Part shown: positions 54,257 to 62,402 of the stretch, piece by piece
How the letters are laid out: every line of letters begins with the position of its first letter
Position numbering within the stretch: the first letter of the stretch is position 1
Assembly: GCA_963701065.1 (NCBI GenBank)
Contig: OY969558.1
Span: forward strand, 806,001 to 870,000
Direction: 5' to 3'
Origin: Aquirickettsiella gammari
GTDB lineage: Bacteria > Pseudomonadota > Gammaproteobacteria > Diplorickettsiales > Diplorickettsiaceae
Length of the DNA stretch: 64,000 nucleotides
Position numbers and translations under genes: made by a program
Notes under the pieces: model-generated
Databases searched by the model: none
What the model was told of the DNA's origin: nothing
What the model saw: only the letters and a program-made list of their open reading frames with translations

Positions 54257-56185
54257 TTAGGTTAACAACTCATTTAATCGTTTCACAAAACCGGCGGGAT
54301 CATCGAGCTGCCCCCCCTCGGCAAGGATTGATTGTTCTAGGAGTAAGTTCGACCATTCGGCAAGACGAACGTCATCCTGTTCATCTTTTAAACGTCGTAT
54401 TAAGGTATGTTGAGCGTTTAATTCTAATATGGGTTTACTGCTAGGAACAGCTTGGCCGGTGGCTTGCAAGATACGTTGCATTTGACTACTCAATGCATTT
54501 TGTTCGTTGACAATACAAGCTGGCGAGCTCGTTAAACGTTGTGAAATACGAACTTCCGTTACTTTATCCTTAAGTATTTCTTTAATCTGTTTTAGTAAAG
54601 AGCCAAATTCATCTTCGTTTTGCTTTTGCACTTCCTTACTTTTTTCATCGGCGATTGCGGTGATATCCGAATCTTTAGCAACCGACTGTAATGGTTTTCC
54701 ATCGAACTCGGTTAAATGCGCAATCAACCATTCATCAATACGATCGTGCAGCAGCAATACTTCAATTTCTTTTTCACGAAATATCTCTAGATTTGGGCTG
54801 TGACTAGCAGCGGCGTAATTTTCTGCTGTAATATAATAAATTTTTTCTTGCTTCGCTTTCATGCGCCCTACATAGTCTTCTAAACTTACCGTTTGTTCGC
54901 TATTTTTCAAATAAGTCGAGGTAAAGCGTAAAAGTTTAGCTAGTAAATCACCATTAACAAAATCTTCAGCTACTCCTTCTTTTAGAATATTGCCAAAGGC
55001 CTGCCAAAATTGTGTATATTTTTCAGGTTTTTCTTTAGCAAGCTGAGTTAATGATTCTAAGACGCGCTTAGTGAGCGCAGAACGGATACTATCAACTTGT
55101 TTATTATGCTGTAAAATTTCTCGAGAGATATTTAAGGGAAGATCATTACTATCTACAATTCCTTTTACAAAGCGCAAATAACGCGGTAAGAATTGTTCGG
55201 CGTCATCCATGATGAATACACGTTTTATATAGAGCTTTAAGCCACGAGGTTTCTCATGATTCCAAAGATCAAAGGGGGCCTGGGCGGGTATATAGAGCAA
55301 GCTAGTATATTCTTGCTTTCCTTCTATCTTATTATGACTCCAGGAAATAGGGTCTTGAATATCATGCGCTAGATGTTTATAAAATGCTTGGTAGTCTTCT
55401 TCCTTTATGTTCTCTTTGGCGAGGGTCCATAACGCCGTTGCATTGTTTACAGTCTCCCAGGTTGCTGTAGAAGATTCTTCGCTAATTTTAGTATCGCTTG
55501 AATCTGGCGCTACGCTTGTAGAAGGAGAATTCTTTTTCATATTAATGGGTAGTGTAATATGGTTAGAATATTTAGTGATAATGCTGCGCAAGCGCCAGTC
55601 CTCTAAAAATTCTTGTTCCTCTTCTTTCAAATATAAAATTATTTCAGTACCACGTTCTGCTTTATTGATTGTTTCTATACTATATCCGCCTTTATGAGTG
55701 GCATCACGGTTATATTCCCAAAAAACCCCGTTTTCTGCAGGTTCACTCGCCGCTCGGGTCTTGACGCTAACCTTTTCTGCCACCATAAATGCCGAATAAA
55801 ATCCGACACCAAATTGACCGATTAATTGAGTATCTTTATTGTGATCGCCCGTCAAAGACGCTAAAAATTCCTTAGTCCCCGATTTGGCAATAGTGCCTAG
55901 ATTTGAGATGACCTCTTCTCGAGTCATCCCTATGCCATTATCAGTTAATATGAGGCAGCGTTTTTCCTTATCAATGCTTAAAGTAAGCTTGAGATCGGTA
56001 TCTCCCTCATAAAGTTTAGGATTTGATAAAGCTTTAAAGCGTAACTTTTCAATGGCATCCGAGGCATTGGAGATTAATTCACGTAAAAAAATCTCTTTAT
56101 TGCTATAAACCTTGTGAATCATTAAGTCTAGTAGTTGTTCGCTTTCTGTTTGAAAGCCTAATATCTGTTTTTCAGTAACGGTCAT
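54257..56185 (-). CDS. htpG: Chaperone HtpG (Hsp90)
   Basis: 642-residue Hsp90. GHKL ATP-binding blocks: ELISNASDAIEKLRF, TDNGIGMT, GQFGVGFYSAFMVA. Middle domain LYIKRVFIMDD and RFVKGIVDSNDLPLNISRE, and a dimerisation domain complete it. Residues 219-241 form a Ser/Thr-rich linker between the N and middle domains, an unusual loop in a bacterial HtpG. A sigma-32-type promoter lies upstream. Confidence 0.97.
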   Translation of the reverse strand: MTVTEKQILGFQTESEQLLDLMIHKVYSNKEIFLRELISNASDAIEKLRFKALSNPKLYEGDTDLKLTLSIDKEKRCLILTDNGIGMTREEVISNLGTIAKSGTKEFLASLTGDHNKDTQLIGQFGVGFYSAFMVAEKVSVKTRAASEPAENGVFWEYNRDATHKGGYSIETINKAERGTEIILYLKEEEQEFLEDWRLRSIITKYSNHITLPINMKKNSPSTSVAPDSSDTKISEESSTATWETVNNATALWTLAKENIKEEDYQAFYKHLAHDIQDPISWSHNKIEGKQEYTSLLYIPAQAPFDLWNHEKPRGLKLYIKRVFIMDDAEQFLPRYLRFVKGIVDSNDLPLNISREILQHNKQVDSIRSALTKRVLESLTQLAKEKPEKYTQFWQAFGNILKEGVAEDFVNGDLLAKLLRFTSTYLKNSEQTVSLEDYVGRMKAKQEKIYYITAENYAAASHSPNLEIFREKEIEVLLLHDRIDEWLIAHLTEFDGKPLQSVAKDSDITAIADEKSKEVQKQNEDEFGSLLKQIKEILKDKVTEVRISQRLTSSPACIVNEQNALSSQMQRILQATGQAVPSSKPILELNAQHTLIRRLKDEQDDVRLAEWSNLLLEQSILAEGGQLDDPAGFVKRLNELLT

Positions 56186-56236
56186 AAAATAAATACCCTC
56201 TCAATGAGCAATTTTACCAGATTTGATAACACAGAA

Positions 56237-56263
56237 TATGAGGGCAAAAATCAAAATTTCAAG
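56237..56263 (-). promoter_or_regulatory. Sigma-32 (heat-shock) promoter of htpG
   Basis: On the minus strand CTTGAAA (56263-56257), then 13 bases after TTGAAA, CCTCAT within CCCTCATA, close to the RpoH consensus CTTGAAA/CCCCAT. Predicted transcription start is near 56228, about 43 bases before the htpG ATG. Confidence 0.65.
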
Positions 56264-56315
56264 TATTTAAACCGCTTAATAAAGGTAGTTTTTGAAATAA
56301 TTTAGATTAATTTAG

Positions 56316-56855
56316 TCAGAGGGTCGCTAAATATAGTATTTCTTTAAGTATCATTTCAGAGCCGACCGTCAAGCCTAAGTCATAGGTTTCTTGCGGGGTA
56401 AGTTTTTCTAAAATTAAAGGATTATTAGCAATCTCAAGGGCCGCTAATTTTTTTTGGGTAATTTTGTCAGCGCGGGTGATTTCGAGTATAAAAAAAGTTT
56501 TTTGTAAAACGTGATTGTAACTTTTAGCAATTAGTCTGTAATAAGCCTTACAAGGAAAAAGAATCATGTTATCTTTTTTAAATAGATAATTTTTATTATA
56601 AGTATTTAAAATTTTTAATAAATCAATAGGAGATAATGATTTCAATAATTTTTTATCATGGGATATATCTGTCGCATACAATTTAGAAACTAGGTTTTTT
56701 CCTATAATTTGTAATGTAAAAAGTGTTTCGCCATTCTTAGCACAAATTTCTTCATTAATAATGCGTAGCGAGTAAGGATGGGTACTAGCTTTTTGTAGCG
56801 ACTTATATTTTAATTTTATCGCACTAATAGTGTTTTCAACATATTTAAAGTTCAA
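56316..56855 (-). CDS. Hypothetical protein, 179 residues
   Basis: Not recognised. Starts with TTG, decided by a perfect AGGAGG 8 bases upstream. Basic N-terminal half; C-terminal half has KITQKKLAALEIANNP and LTPQETYDLGLTVGSEMI, the latter resembling the tail of the 106-residue unknown at 39764-40084. No signal peptide or membrane segment. Lies 26 bases after the cupin_5 gene and appears to be the last gene of a four-gene minus-strand operon. Confidence 0.65.
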   Translation of the reverse strand: MNFKYVENTISAIKLKYKSLQKASTHPYSLRIINEEICAKNGETLFTLQIIGKNLVSKLYATDISHDKKLLKSLSPIDLLKILNTYNKNYLFKKDNMILFPCKAYYRLIAKSYNHVLQKTFFILEITRADKITQKKLAALEIANNPLILEKLTPQETYDLGLTVGSEMILKEILYLATL

Positions 56856-56881
56856 GCTGACATCCTCCTAAACATTAAATT

Positions 56882-57577
56882 TCATAAATTAGTATTCGTG
56901 AATTTACTAATCAATGGCGTTTGTTCTCCGCTTTTTTTATCCGTAATGCAGCAAGAAAGAAATTGAATAATGGATCGGATAAAATTGTTATTTTTTTTAA
57001 GCGCTTTAGGTTTAAGGCGCTCGATAATTTGCTTAAATTCTTCGCCAGTATTTTTTTTAAGAAATTTATCTAAATCATTATTTTTTGCCATTTTAAATTT
57101 TTTATAGTCAAAGGGCCCTTCGCATGTACAGGTGACTAATCCATACTCGCCTTTAGGATAGGCTCCAAACCAATCGCCAAAATCATTTTCACATTTTTTT
57201 ATTGTAATATCATTACTATACGTTACGCTTTCTTCAGATATCCAAATGTTATCAGCCCCTATTTTTGGAATAGTTAAAGCATCACCTGATATTAATTTGA
57301 ACGTTTCTTCAGTGTCTTTTAAACAATGCCAGCTAGATATATTATTTTCAGGTAAAAGGTAAAAAATAACTGTATAGTCTTTAGTGCGTATGAATTCACG
57401 AAAAAAACCACCTTCTTCGTGTTCTGCTAACTCAAGTCCTGAGCGAATATTTTCCGCAGTTAATTCAACATTTCCATCAAGTTTCTCAAGCGCTTCTTTA
57501 TATCTTTTTATAATTGAATCGTCTGATTGTTCAAGATAAGGCTCTAAATTTTCAATGAGTTTTTTAGGAGAGTACAT
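56882..57577 (-). CDS. Cupin_5 (DUF985) protein with C-terminal extension
   Basis: 231 residues. Residues about 45-170 match the cupin_5/DUF985 fold: HEEGGFFREFIRT, TVIFYLLPENNISSWHCLKDTEE, FKLISGDAL, and GDWFGAYPKGEYGLVTCTCEGPFDYKKF. The family binds a small ligand or metal; its function is unsettled. The N-terminal 40 residues and a C-terminal 60-residue Lys/Asn-rich tail (with a CC pair) are additions to the usual domain, which has about 150 residues. AAGGA precedes the ATG. Second from last in the XRE-VUT-cupin-unknown operon. Confidence 0.75.
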   Translation of the reverse strand: MYSPKKLIENLEPYLEQSDDSIIKRYKEALEKLDGNVELTAENIRSGLELAEHEEGGFFREFIRTKDYTVIFYLLPENNISSWHCLKDTEETFKLISGDALTIPKIGADNIWISEESVTYSNDITIKKCENDFGDWFGAYPKGEYGLVTCTCEGPFDYKKFKMAKNNDLDKFLKKNTGEEFKQIIERLKPKALKKNNNFIRSIIQFLSCCITDKKSGEQTPLISKFTNTNL

Positions 57578-57609
57578 TTTTGTTCCTTTTTACTTAATTA
57601 AAAAACAAT

Positions 57610-58308
57610 TCATTTAAACGGATTAAAATTAGTTTCGGTATCATAAACGTCCAATTGTTCTTCCATCTTTAGAAATCCCGTTATGAGCGAAGCAGGCCAG
57701 ACACCCAGTAACGAGTACAATATCTCTATCGAATAAACCGATAAAATCATATAGACCAATTGCGTCAAATGCATATGGCCGCTAAAACCTAATAAGATGG
57801 TAACTAAAACTAATATAAATCCACCAATAGCAGATGATCCTAAACTGCGTAACCAAAAGTGTCTACCTTTCATTAATATTTTCCATTTAGAAATTATATA
57901 AATATTGATGAAACTACTACTAATGACAGCCAATATCCCGGCTAACACAAATCTTAAAATAGGATCGACCACCTGATTATATGAGGGTTGATCATGCCAA
58001 AAAGTGGGTGAAGGTAAATGAATAATTAATTTAATAGCAATTGAGAAAAATAATTCGCAAGCCAAGGTAATCCAGATAATTTGTTTAGCCGCATTATATC
58101 CGTACACCTCAGCTACAATATCGCCAATAATGTAGGTCAACGGAAAAATAAGCGGCGCCCCAGGTAGTAATGCGGGACCTAAAAAAACTAATTTATAAGC
58201 CACGACATCCGCTGCTAAACTAATAGTAATGTTTATCATCCCTAATATGAGGATATATTGATTAATATTCTTTGGCGCCGTCGCTTTTTTCATCCTCGAA
58301 ATTAACAT
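57610..58308 (-). CDS. Queuosine-precursor transporter, VUT/YhhQ family
   Basis: 232-residue membrane protein with six helices, COG1738 family: NITISLAADVVAYKLV, FPLTYIIGDIVAEVYGYNAAK, and SSFINIYIISKWK. YhhQ imports preQ0/preQ1 for queuosine tRNA modification. The start is uncertain: ATG 58308 overlaps the regulator gene by 47 bases, and ATG 58293 is equally possible; neither has a good ribosome-binding site, suggesting coupling to the upstream gene. Much closer to YhhQ than the paralogue at 15713-16249. Confidence 0.85.
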   Translation of the reverse strand: MLISRMKKATAPKNINQYILILGMINITISLAADVVAYKLVFLGPALLPGAPLIFPLTYIIGDIVAEVYGYNAAKQIIWITLACELFFSIAIKLIIHLPSPTFWHDQPSYNQVVDPILRFVLAGILAVISSSFINIYIISKWKILMKGRHFWLRSLGSSAIGGFILVLVTILLGFSGHMHLTQLVYMILSVYSIEILYSLLGVWPASLITGFLKMEEQLDVYDTETNFNPFK

Positions 58309-58939
58309 AAGCGTTACTTTTTTTATAATTCATTTTTATTTCTATTATCACACCTAGGCTTTGGTATTTTTCTGAAAAATCTATGATTTCAGACTCAGAA
58401 TTTACATTTTTTAGGTAGCGTTTATTCTTATAGATCAACACCTGTCTTAGTTCAGGTGAGCGCCGCCCCTTTTTGTAGACAATTATAAAATCTCGATTAT
58501 GTGGATTCAAGCTGGGATCTATCACGAGTAAAGATCCCGCTAAAAAATTATTCCAATTATTATTTTCTATTAACAAAGCGTAACTATCTTTATTTAGATG
58601 AGTATCTATTATTAACACAGATGAAAATGCAAGTCGCCATCTATTTTTTGGCGAATTTATTATATCCTTCCAAGATATTAAAGGAATTGTTAGGCTATTT
58701 GTTTCCACTTCATTTTTAGATAACAAAGGGGTTTTTCCGATTAATTGATCCAGAGATACGGAAAAAAAATTTGCAATGGGCGCTAACGAGGCTAAGGTAG
58801 GATTATTTTCTTTATTTAACCGTAATCTCTTTAATGTTGAGAGAGGAATGCCTGTGTGTTTGTGGAGTTGATTTGTATTTATCCCCCGCTTTCTTATTAA
58901 ACAGTCTAGTGTGTTATTTAAGGTATGCTTAAAGGACAA
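58262..58939 (-). CDS. XRE-type regulator with S24-like C-terminal domain
   Basis: 225 residues. Residues about 10-65 form an XRE helix-turn-helix (NTNQLHKHTGIPLSTLKRLRLN, PIANFFSVSLDQLIG). Residues about 85-205 follow the LexA/CI S24 fold (DSYALLIENNNWNNFLAGSLLVIDPSL), but the SM-x-P serine motif and the catalytic lysine are missing, so self-cleavage is unlikely. Similar non-catalytic regulators are common in Legionella. It precedes and overlaps the VUT transporter gene, so may control this operon; dyads upstream (58983-59025, 59098-59119) are candidate operators. Confidence 0.8.
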   Translation of the reverse strand: MSFKHTLNNTLDCLIRKRGINTNQLHKHTGIPLSTLKRLRLNKENNPTLASLAPIANFFSVSLDQLIGKTPLLSKNEVETNSLTIPLISWKDIINSPKNRWRLAFSSVLIIDTHLNKDSYALLIENNNWNNFLAGSLLVIDPSLNPHNRDFIIVYKKGRRSPELRQVLIYKNKRYLKNVNSESEIIDFSEKYQSLGVIIEIKMNYKKSNAYVNFEDEKSDGAKEY

Positions 58940-58982
58940 TTGAAAAACCCCTATAAGGTCACCTTTTATCCAATTTATTAGC

Positions 58983-59025
58983 TTACATTTTTATTGAAAA
59001 TAATTATAAGCGACTATAAATGTAA
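58983..59025. promoter_or_regulatory. Candidate operator upstream of the XRE regulator
   Basis: TTACATTT (58983-58990) and its inverse AAATGTAA (59018-59025) stand with centres 35 bases apart, 45-85 bases before the regulator start, in a divergent gap shared with the receiver-protein gene. Suits a dimeric repressor; unproven. Confidence 0.35.
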
Positions 59026-59097
59026 AAGTTCCCTACTAAATTATTTTTTTACAAACCATGAAAAGTATGCCAGCTATTAAATTTTAAATCAAACTTA

Positions 59098-59119
59098 TTT
59101 ATGAATCTAGATTCATAAA
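59098..59119. promoter_or_regulatory. Perfect 22-bp palindrome upstream of the orphan receiver gene
   Basis: TTTATGAATCT followed at once by its exact complement AGATTCATAAA, with no spacer. It lies about 95 bases before the receiver ATG and about 160 bases from the XRE regulator start. Strong operator candidate. Confidence 0.5.
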
Positions 59120-59213
59120 ATATATTTTATACGGTTGCATGGCGGTCCATTTATGAGCTACTATAGATATATCGGATAGGGTTATTTTCGGGATCTTCAG
59201 TAGGGAGAAATAC

Positions 59214-59624
59214 ATGGATAATAAAAAAAAAATTTTGCTAGTGGAGGATCAGCTTATTATTCAGCGTGTGCATAGTATTTTTTTAAGAAAAATGGGTTAC
59301 CAAGTTGATGTCGCTGTTAATGGAAAACAAACATTAGAGTTGTGTGTATGTAATCCCTACCATTTAGTTATCCTTGATGCGGGATTACCTGATATGAAAG
59401 GTGTCGAATTAGGCAAAAGAATTCGAATGTTGGAGAAAAAGAATAAGTCTATTCGAAAACCGATTGTGTTACTAAGTGCTTATCCGATTAATAGTCTAAA
59501 AAAGTGGTGTCAAGAGGCTGAGATAGATAATTTTTCTACTAAACCTATACCTTATAAAGAATTATATTTTATGTTAGAAAATATTTTCAAAAAGGGATTA
59601 GCTAGTAAAGAAGCTATTAATTAA
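59214..59624 (+). CDS. Single-domain response regulator (CheY-like receiver)
   Basis: 136-residue receiver without an output domain. Acidic pair E11/D12, phospho-acceptor D55 (LVILDAGLPD), S88 at the T/S position, aromatic Y90 and conserved K110 (STKPI) are all in place, so it should be phosphorylated. No histidine kinase is nearby. Relatives serve as phosphorelay shuttles for hybrid kinases in Legionella-type bacteria. Good ribosome-binding site GGGAG. Monocistronic, ended by a strong terminator. Confidence 0.9.
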   Translation: MDNKKKILLVEDQLIIQRVHSIFLRKMGYQVDVAVNGKQTLELCVCNPYHLVILDAGLPDMKGVELGKRIRMLEKKNKSIRKPIVLLSAYPINSLKKWCQEAEIDNFSTKPIPYKELYFMLENIFKKGLASKEAIN

Positions 59625-59668
59625 TATAATTGCAACACTAATTTATATTTTTGACGGCTGATTAAATG

Positions 59669-59706
59669 AAAACCCCCGTAAACTCATTAATAGTTTCGGG
59701 GGTTTT
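59669..59706 (+). terminator. Strong rho-independent terminator after the receiver gene
   Basis: AAAACCCCCG (59669-59678) pairs with CGGGGGTTTT (59697-59706); inside, AAACT/AGTTT extend the stem. A-run before and T-run after make it bidirectional. Confidence 0.9.
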
Positions 59707-59787
59707 GTGGATTGTATAGAGTTTTAATGTTTTAAATTTTTTTAGCTAAAATTTAGAATTTAGTAAGCAGAGCGTTAAGCTTCAATT

Positions 59788-59958
59788 TTATTTTAGGTTA
59801 GCGAAATTGACGAAACTTGCTGAAAAGGTTAAAGGAGGCTCTTTTTCCTCCTTTTTTTCAGACGATGGCTCATGGTTTATAACACAGGCCAATATCCAAG
59901 CCACTCCCAGTTCTAGTCCGGCTAATACAACCCCAACTAATACACCATCTATTATCAT
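59788..59958 (-). CDS. Very small predicted membrane protein, 56 residues
   Basis: An ATG at 59958 with GGGGGA 5 bases upstream opens a 56-codon frame: one hydrophobic helix (about residues 4-27, LVGVVLAGLELGVAWILA), a HEPSSEKKEEKEPP charged linker, and a short hydrophobic-polar tail. The strong ribosome-binding site and membrane-plus-charged layout argue for a real gene. Against it, a terminator-like hairpin at 59831-59858 falls inside the charged linker. No family recognised. Confidence 0.5.
   Translation of the reverse strand: MIIDGVLVGVVLAGLELGVAWILACVINHEPSSEKKEEKEPPLTFSASFVNFANLK
59831..59858 (+). terminator. Terminator-like hairpin with T tract
   Basis: AAAGGAGG (59831-59838) and CCTCCTTT (59847-59854) with an 8-base loop, followed by TTTT. 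It would work on the plus strand as a second stop behind the receiver gene, but it may be only the coding of a Lys/Glu-rich stretch of the small minus-strand gene. Confidence 0.4.
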
Positions 59959-60217
59959 ATTTTGTCCCCCATTAAATTGTTGAAATTTCTTTACAAAATC
60001 TAGGTAAGCGTTAGCTATTTTTTAAGATAACGAACTAAGAAACCTTAAAATCGTTACATTTACCAAAGAAAAAGTGATTTCTATCATCCCTATTAATATT
60101 GGACTTTTACTTGGAAAAGGGGTAGCGGGGCGAGATGAAAGGGTTGTAAGCGCTTAGATAAGAAAGATGCAATTTAATGCCTATAGCACATAACTGATTT
60201 TTTTGTAAGTGAACGGC

Positions 60218-61429
60218 TTATGTTAAGGCTATTTGAACCCCGTTACTGATAAACCAAAGCCCCGCAACGCCAAGGGCTAATAATAAAGGTTTTCCACCTT
60301 TCACTCTAAACCCCTGCGCTAGAGGTTTTTTTCTGTAACGCCCACGCCAAGCCATAAGCGACGGTAATAAAATAAAAAGTATTGCGCAATAAATCCCAGC
60401 ATAGCTTAGTGCGCCAATAAAGGCACCCGGATAAAATAGTACTACTGTCAAGGGGGGCAAAAAGCTAGCTGAATATACGATAATGCCACCTTTCCCGCGC
60501 TTGCTTGTACGCAAACCATCCGCCAAAAAGTCGGATAAACTCAATCCGCTAGCAAGAAATGAAGTGGCTAAACAAATAGAGGTAAAGATTTTAGTCATAA
60601 ATGTAATAAAGGGATTATTAAGTGCTTTACTTAATTGCATTACAAACTCACTGGTAGAATGCTTTGAATGTAGCATGCTTATTAAGCCATGATTTCCTTC
60701 ACGAGGGAGTATGCCCATAATGCTTAGATCCCAAAGTAAATAACAAAGTAGTGGGATTAAACTACCTACTAAGATGGCTTTGCGTAATTTGGCTATATCC
60801 TCTTTAAAATAAGTGCGTAAACTAGGGATGATATTGGCAAAGGTAAATGCAGTTATCATCACAGTAGCGCCGCTGGATAAATAAGCAATGTTTCCATCCT
60901 TTAGCTTTGTGATCGAAATAGAGGGGATAATAAGAAAAACGAGTAAAATATAAATACTAAATTTACTAAACATTAAACCGCGATTTACATAATCAACATA
61001 ATGAATCCCTCGGTAAACTACATAGCTTAAAATGGCAACAAACAAAAAGATAGCGACCCAATTTGGTATTTTAAAGCCTAAGTTGATTAATAGGCCGCTT
61101 AGAAAATCTCCACCACCTGCCATATAGGCCGCAAGCACAGAATAAAATAATAATAAATAACTAATCCATGCAACTCCTTCACCCCAACGGCCTAATAAAA
61201 TTCGTGACATGGAAATAATATTGGTATTGGCAGGCAGCCATAAATTAACTTCAAGGATTAAAAAAGCACAGGCAGTCATAATAAACCAACATAGAAGCAT
61301 AAGAACTAAAGAGTTAGTAAATCCCGCCTCTGCTGTTGCGATAGGTAGCGCTAACATTCCTCCACCTATACTTGTGCCCACTATAAGTAAAATGCCCCCA
61401 ATAAGTTTAGTATCCACTTTATTAAACAT
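60218..61429 (-). CDS. Aromatic amino-acid permease (HAAAP family)
   Basis: 403 residues, 11 helices. IGGILLIVGTSIGGGMLALPIATAEAG at the N-terminus, followed by LEVNLWLPANTNIISMSRILLG and FTFANIIPSLRTYF, identify a TyrP/Mtr/TnaB-type H+ symporter for tyrosine or tryptophan. Paralogues are numerous in Legionella and Coxiella, which depend on host amino acids. Which aromatic amino acid is carried is not decidable here. Monocistronic. Confidence 0.9.
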   Translation of the reverse strand: MFNKVDTKLIGGILLIVGTSIGGGMLALPIATAEAGFTNSLVLMLLCWFIMTACAFLILEVNLWLPANTNIISMSRILLGRWGEGVAWISYLLLFYSVLAAYMAGGGDFLSGLLINLGFKIPNWVAIFLFVAILSYVVYRGIHYVDYVNRGLMFSKFSIYILLVFLIIPSISITKLKDGNIAYLSSGATVMITAFTFANIIPSLRTYFKEDIAKLRKAILVGSLIPLLCYLLWDLSIMGILPREGNHGLISMLHSKHSTSEFVMQLSKALNNPFITFMTKIFTSICLATSFLASGLSLSDFLADGLRTSKRGKGGIIVYSASFLPPLTVVLFYPGAFIGALSYAGIYCAILFILLPSLMAWRGRYRKKPLAQGFRVKGGKPLLLALGVAGLWFISNGVQIALT

Positions 61430-61889
61430 ATTAAAAATTTTAAAAACGGCTAATTACTCATATTTTAGTGCTTAAAGATAACCGTACAATAAACACTTTT
61501 ATGACACAAGTAAAATGTTAAGCTTAATTTAGAGGCTAATACAGTCTGTTATGGATGAGACAAAATCAATCATTTATTGCGTTACTTTTTTCATTCTTAC
61601 GCTAAATGTTTTCCTAGGTATAAAAATTTGAAATTTAGTAAAAGGCAGATCAGTGTATAAAGCCAAAGTCGATTTTGATGATTCTATATACATAGCTTAT
61701 AGCTTTTTGACATGATGCAAAAAATTTTGTCTTATTTTTCGTGAAAGAATCGGCGCCAGGAGCGGATTATCTACCTACCTTGCTATGATTTACAGGACGA
61801 GTTCATTTTTTTTGGCAATTATAAAAGCGCTGTTTTTACCCAATTTGGGACTTATTTAACCGATAAATGTAGCAAAAAAGCTTGAACGC
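61430..61889. other. Gene-poor region before the Fe-S carrier gene
   Basis: About 460 bases. Only short frames are present, including one of about 50 codons without a good start (about 61714-61860) and a 26-codon frame from about 61551. GC-richer patch GGCGCCAGGAGCGGA near 61751 stands out. A degraded gene or a small RNA is possible; nothing recognised. Confidence 0.4.
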
Positions 61890-61920
61890 TATTTTTGTAG
61901 TCAAATTGACTACAAAAATA
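61890..61920. promoter_or_regulatory. 31-bp near-perfect palindrome upstream of the A-type carrier gene
   Basis: Two 15-base arms, TATTTTTGTAGTCAA and its exact complement, flank a single central A. T and A runs are on the wrong sides for a terminator. It lies about 80 bases before the ATG and adjoins a TATATTAT box (61924-61931), as an operator over a promoter would. Confidence 0.55.
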
Positions 61921-61998
61921 TTGTATATTATCCCGTTGAGCGAGGGCTAAAATAGCACTTACTTTGTTACCTAAGTTATTAAGTGGTAATATAGGTCT

Positions 61999-62382
61999 AT
62001 GACACAAGTTGAAGTCTCTATTTATGACCTTGATAAAACTGAGGGCAGCCCGCTTTTTTTAACCCCAACGGCTATTAAACATATAAAAAAAATACTTGCT
62101 AAACAAGCAGGTAGAAAGCGTTTTCGGTTAAGTGTAAAGCGTTCGGGTTGTTCGGGTTTTGCTTACGTGGTGGATTACGTAGATAGTTTGCATCCCGAGG
62201 ATTTACAATTTGCGATTAATAATGATTTAACCGCTTTTATTGATCGCGCTAGTTTTCCTATGCTGAAGGGGATTTGTATTGATTATATCCAAAATGGGCT
62301 TAATGGGGCCTTGAGATTCATTAATCCGAATCAAACAGCCGTTTGTGGATGTGGTGAAAGTTTTAGTGTAGGGGAAAAATAG
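61999..62382 (+). CDS. A-type iron-sulfur cluster carrier (IscA/SufA/ErpA family)
   Basis: 127 residues. The three cluster cysteines are C51 (SGCSGF), C116 and C118 (VCGCGESF), with FINPNQTA before the last pair. It loads 4Fe-4S clusters into clients such as LipA, BioB and radical-SAM enzymes in this window. No isc or suf genes lie beside it. N-terminal 18 residues are longer than in IscA, as in SufA/ErpA-like forms. Twenty bases upstream of the HPr gene. Confidence 0.9.
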   Translation: MTQVEVSIYDLDKTEGSPLFLTPTAIKHIKKILAKQAGRKRFRLSVKRSGCSGFAYVVDYVDSLHPEDLQFAINNDLTAFIDRASFPMLKGICIDYIQNGLNGALRFINPNQTAVCGCGESFSVGEK

Positions 62383-62402
62383 AGGATTCACTTCCTCACT
62401 AT

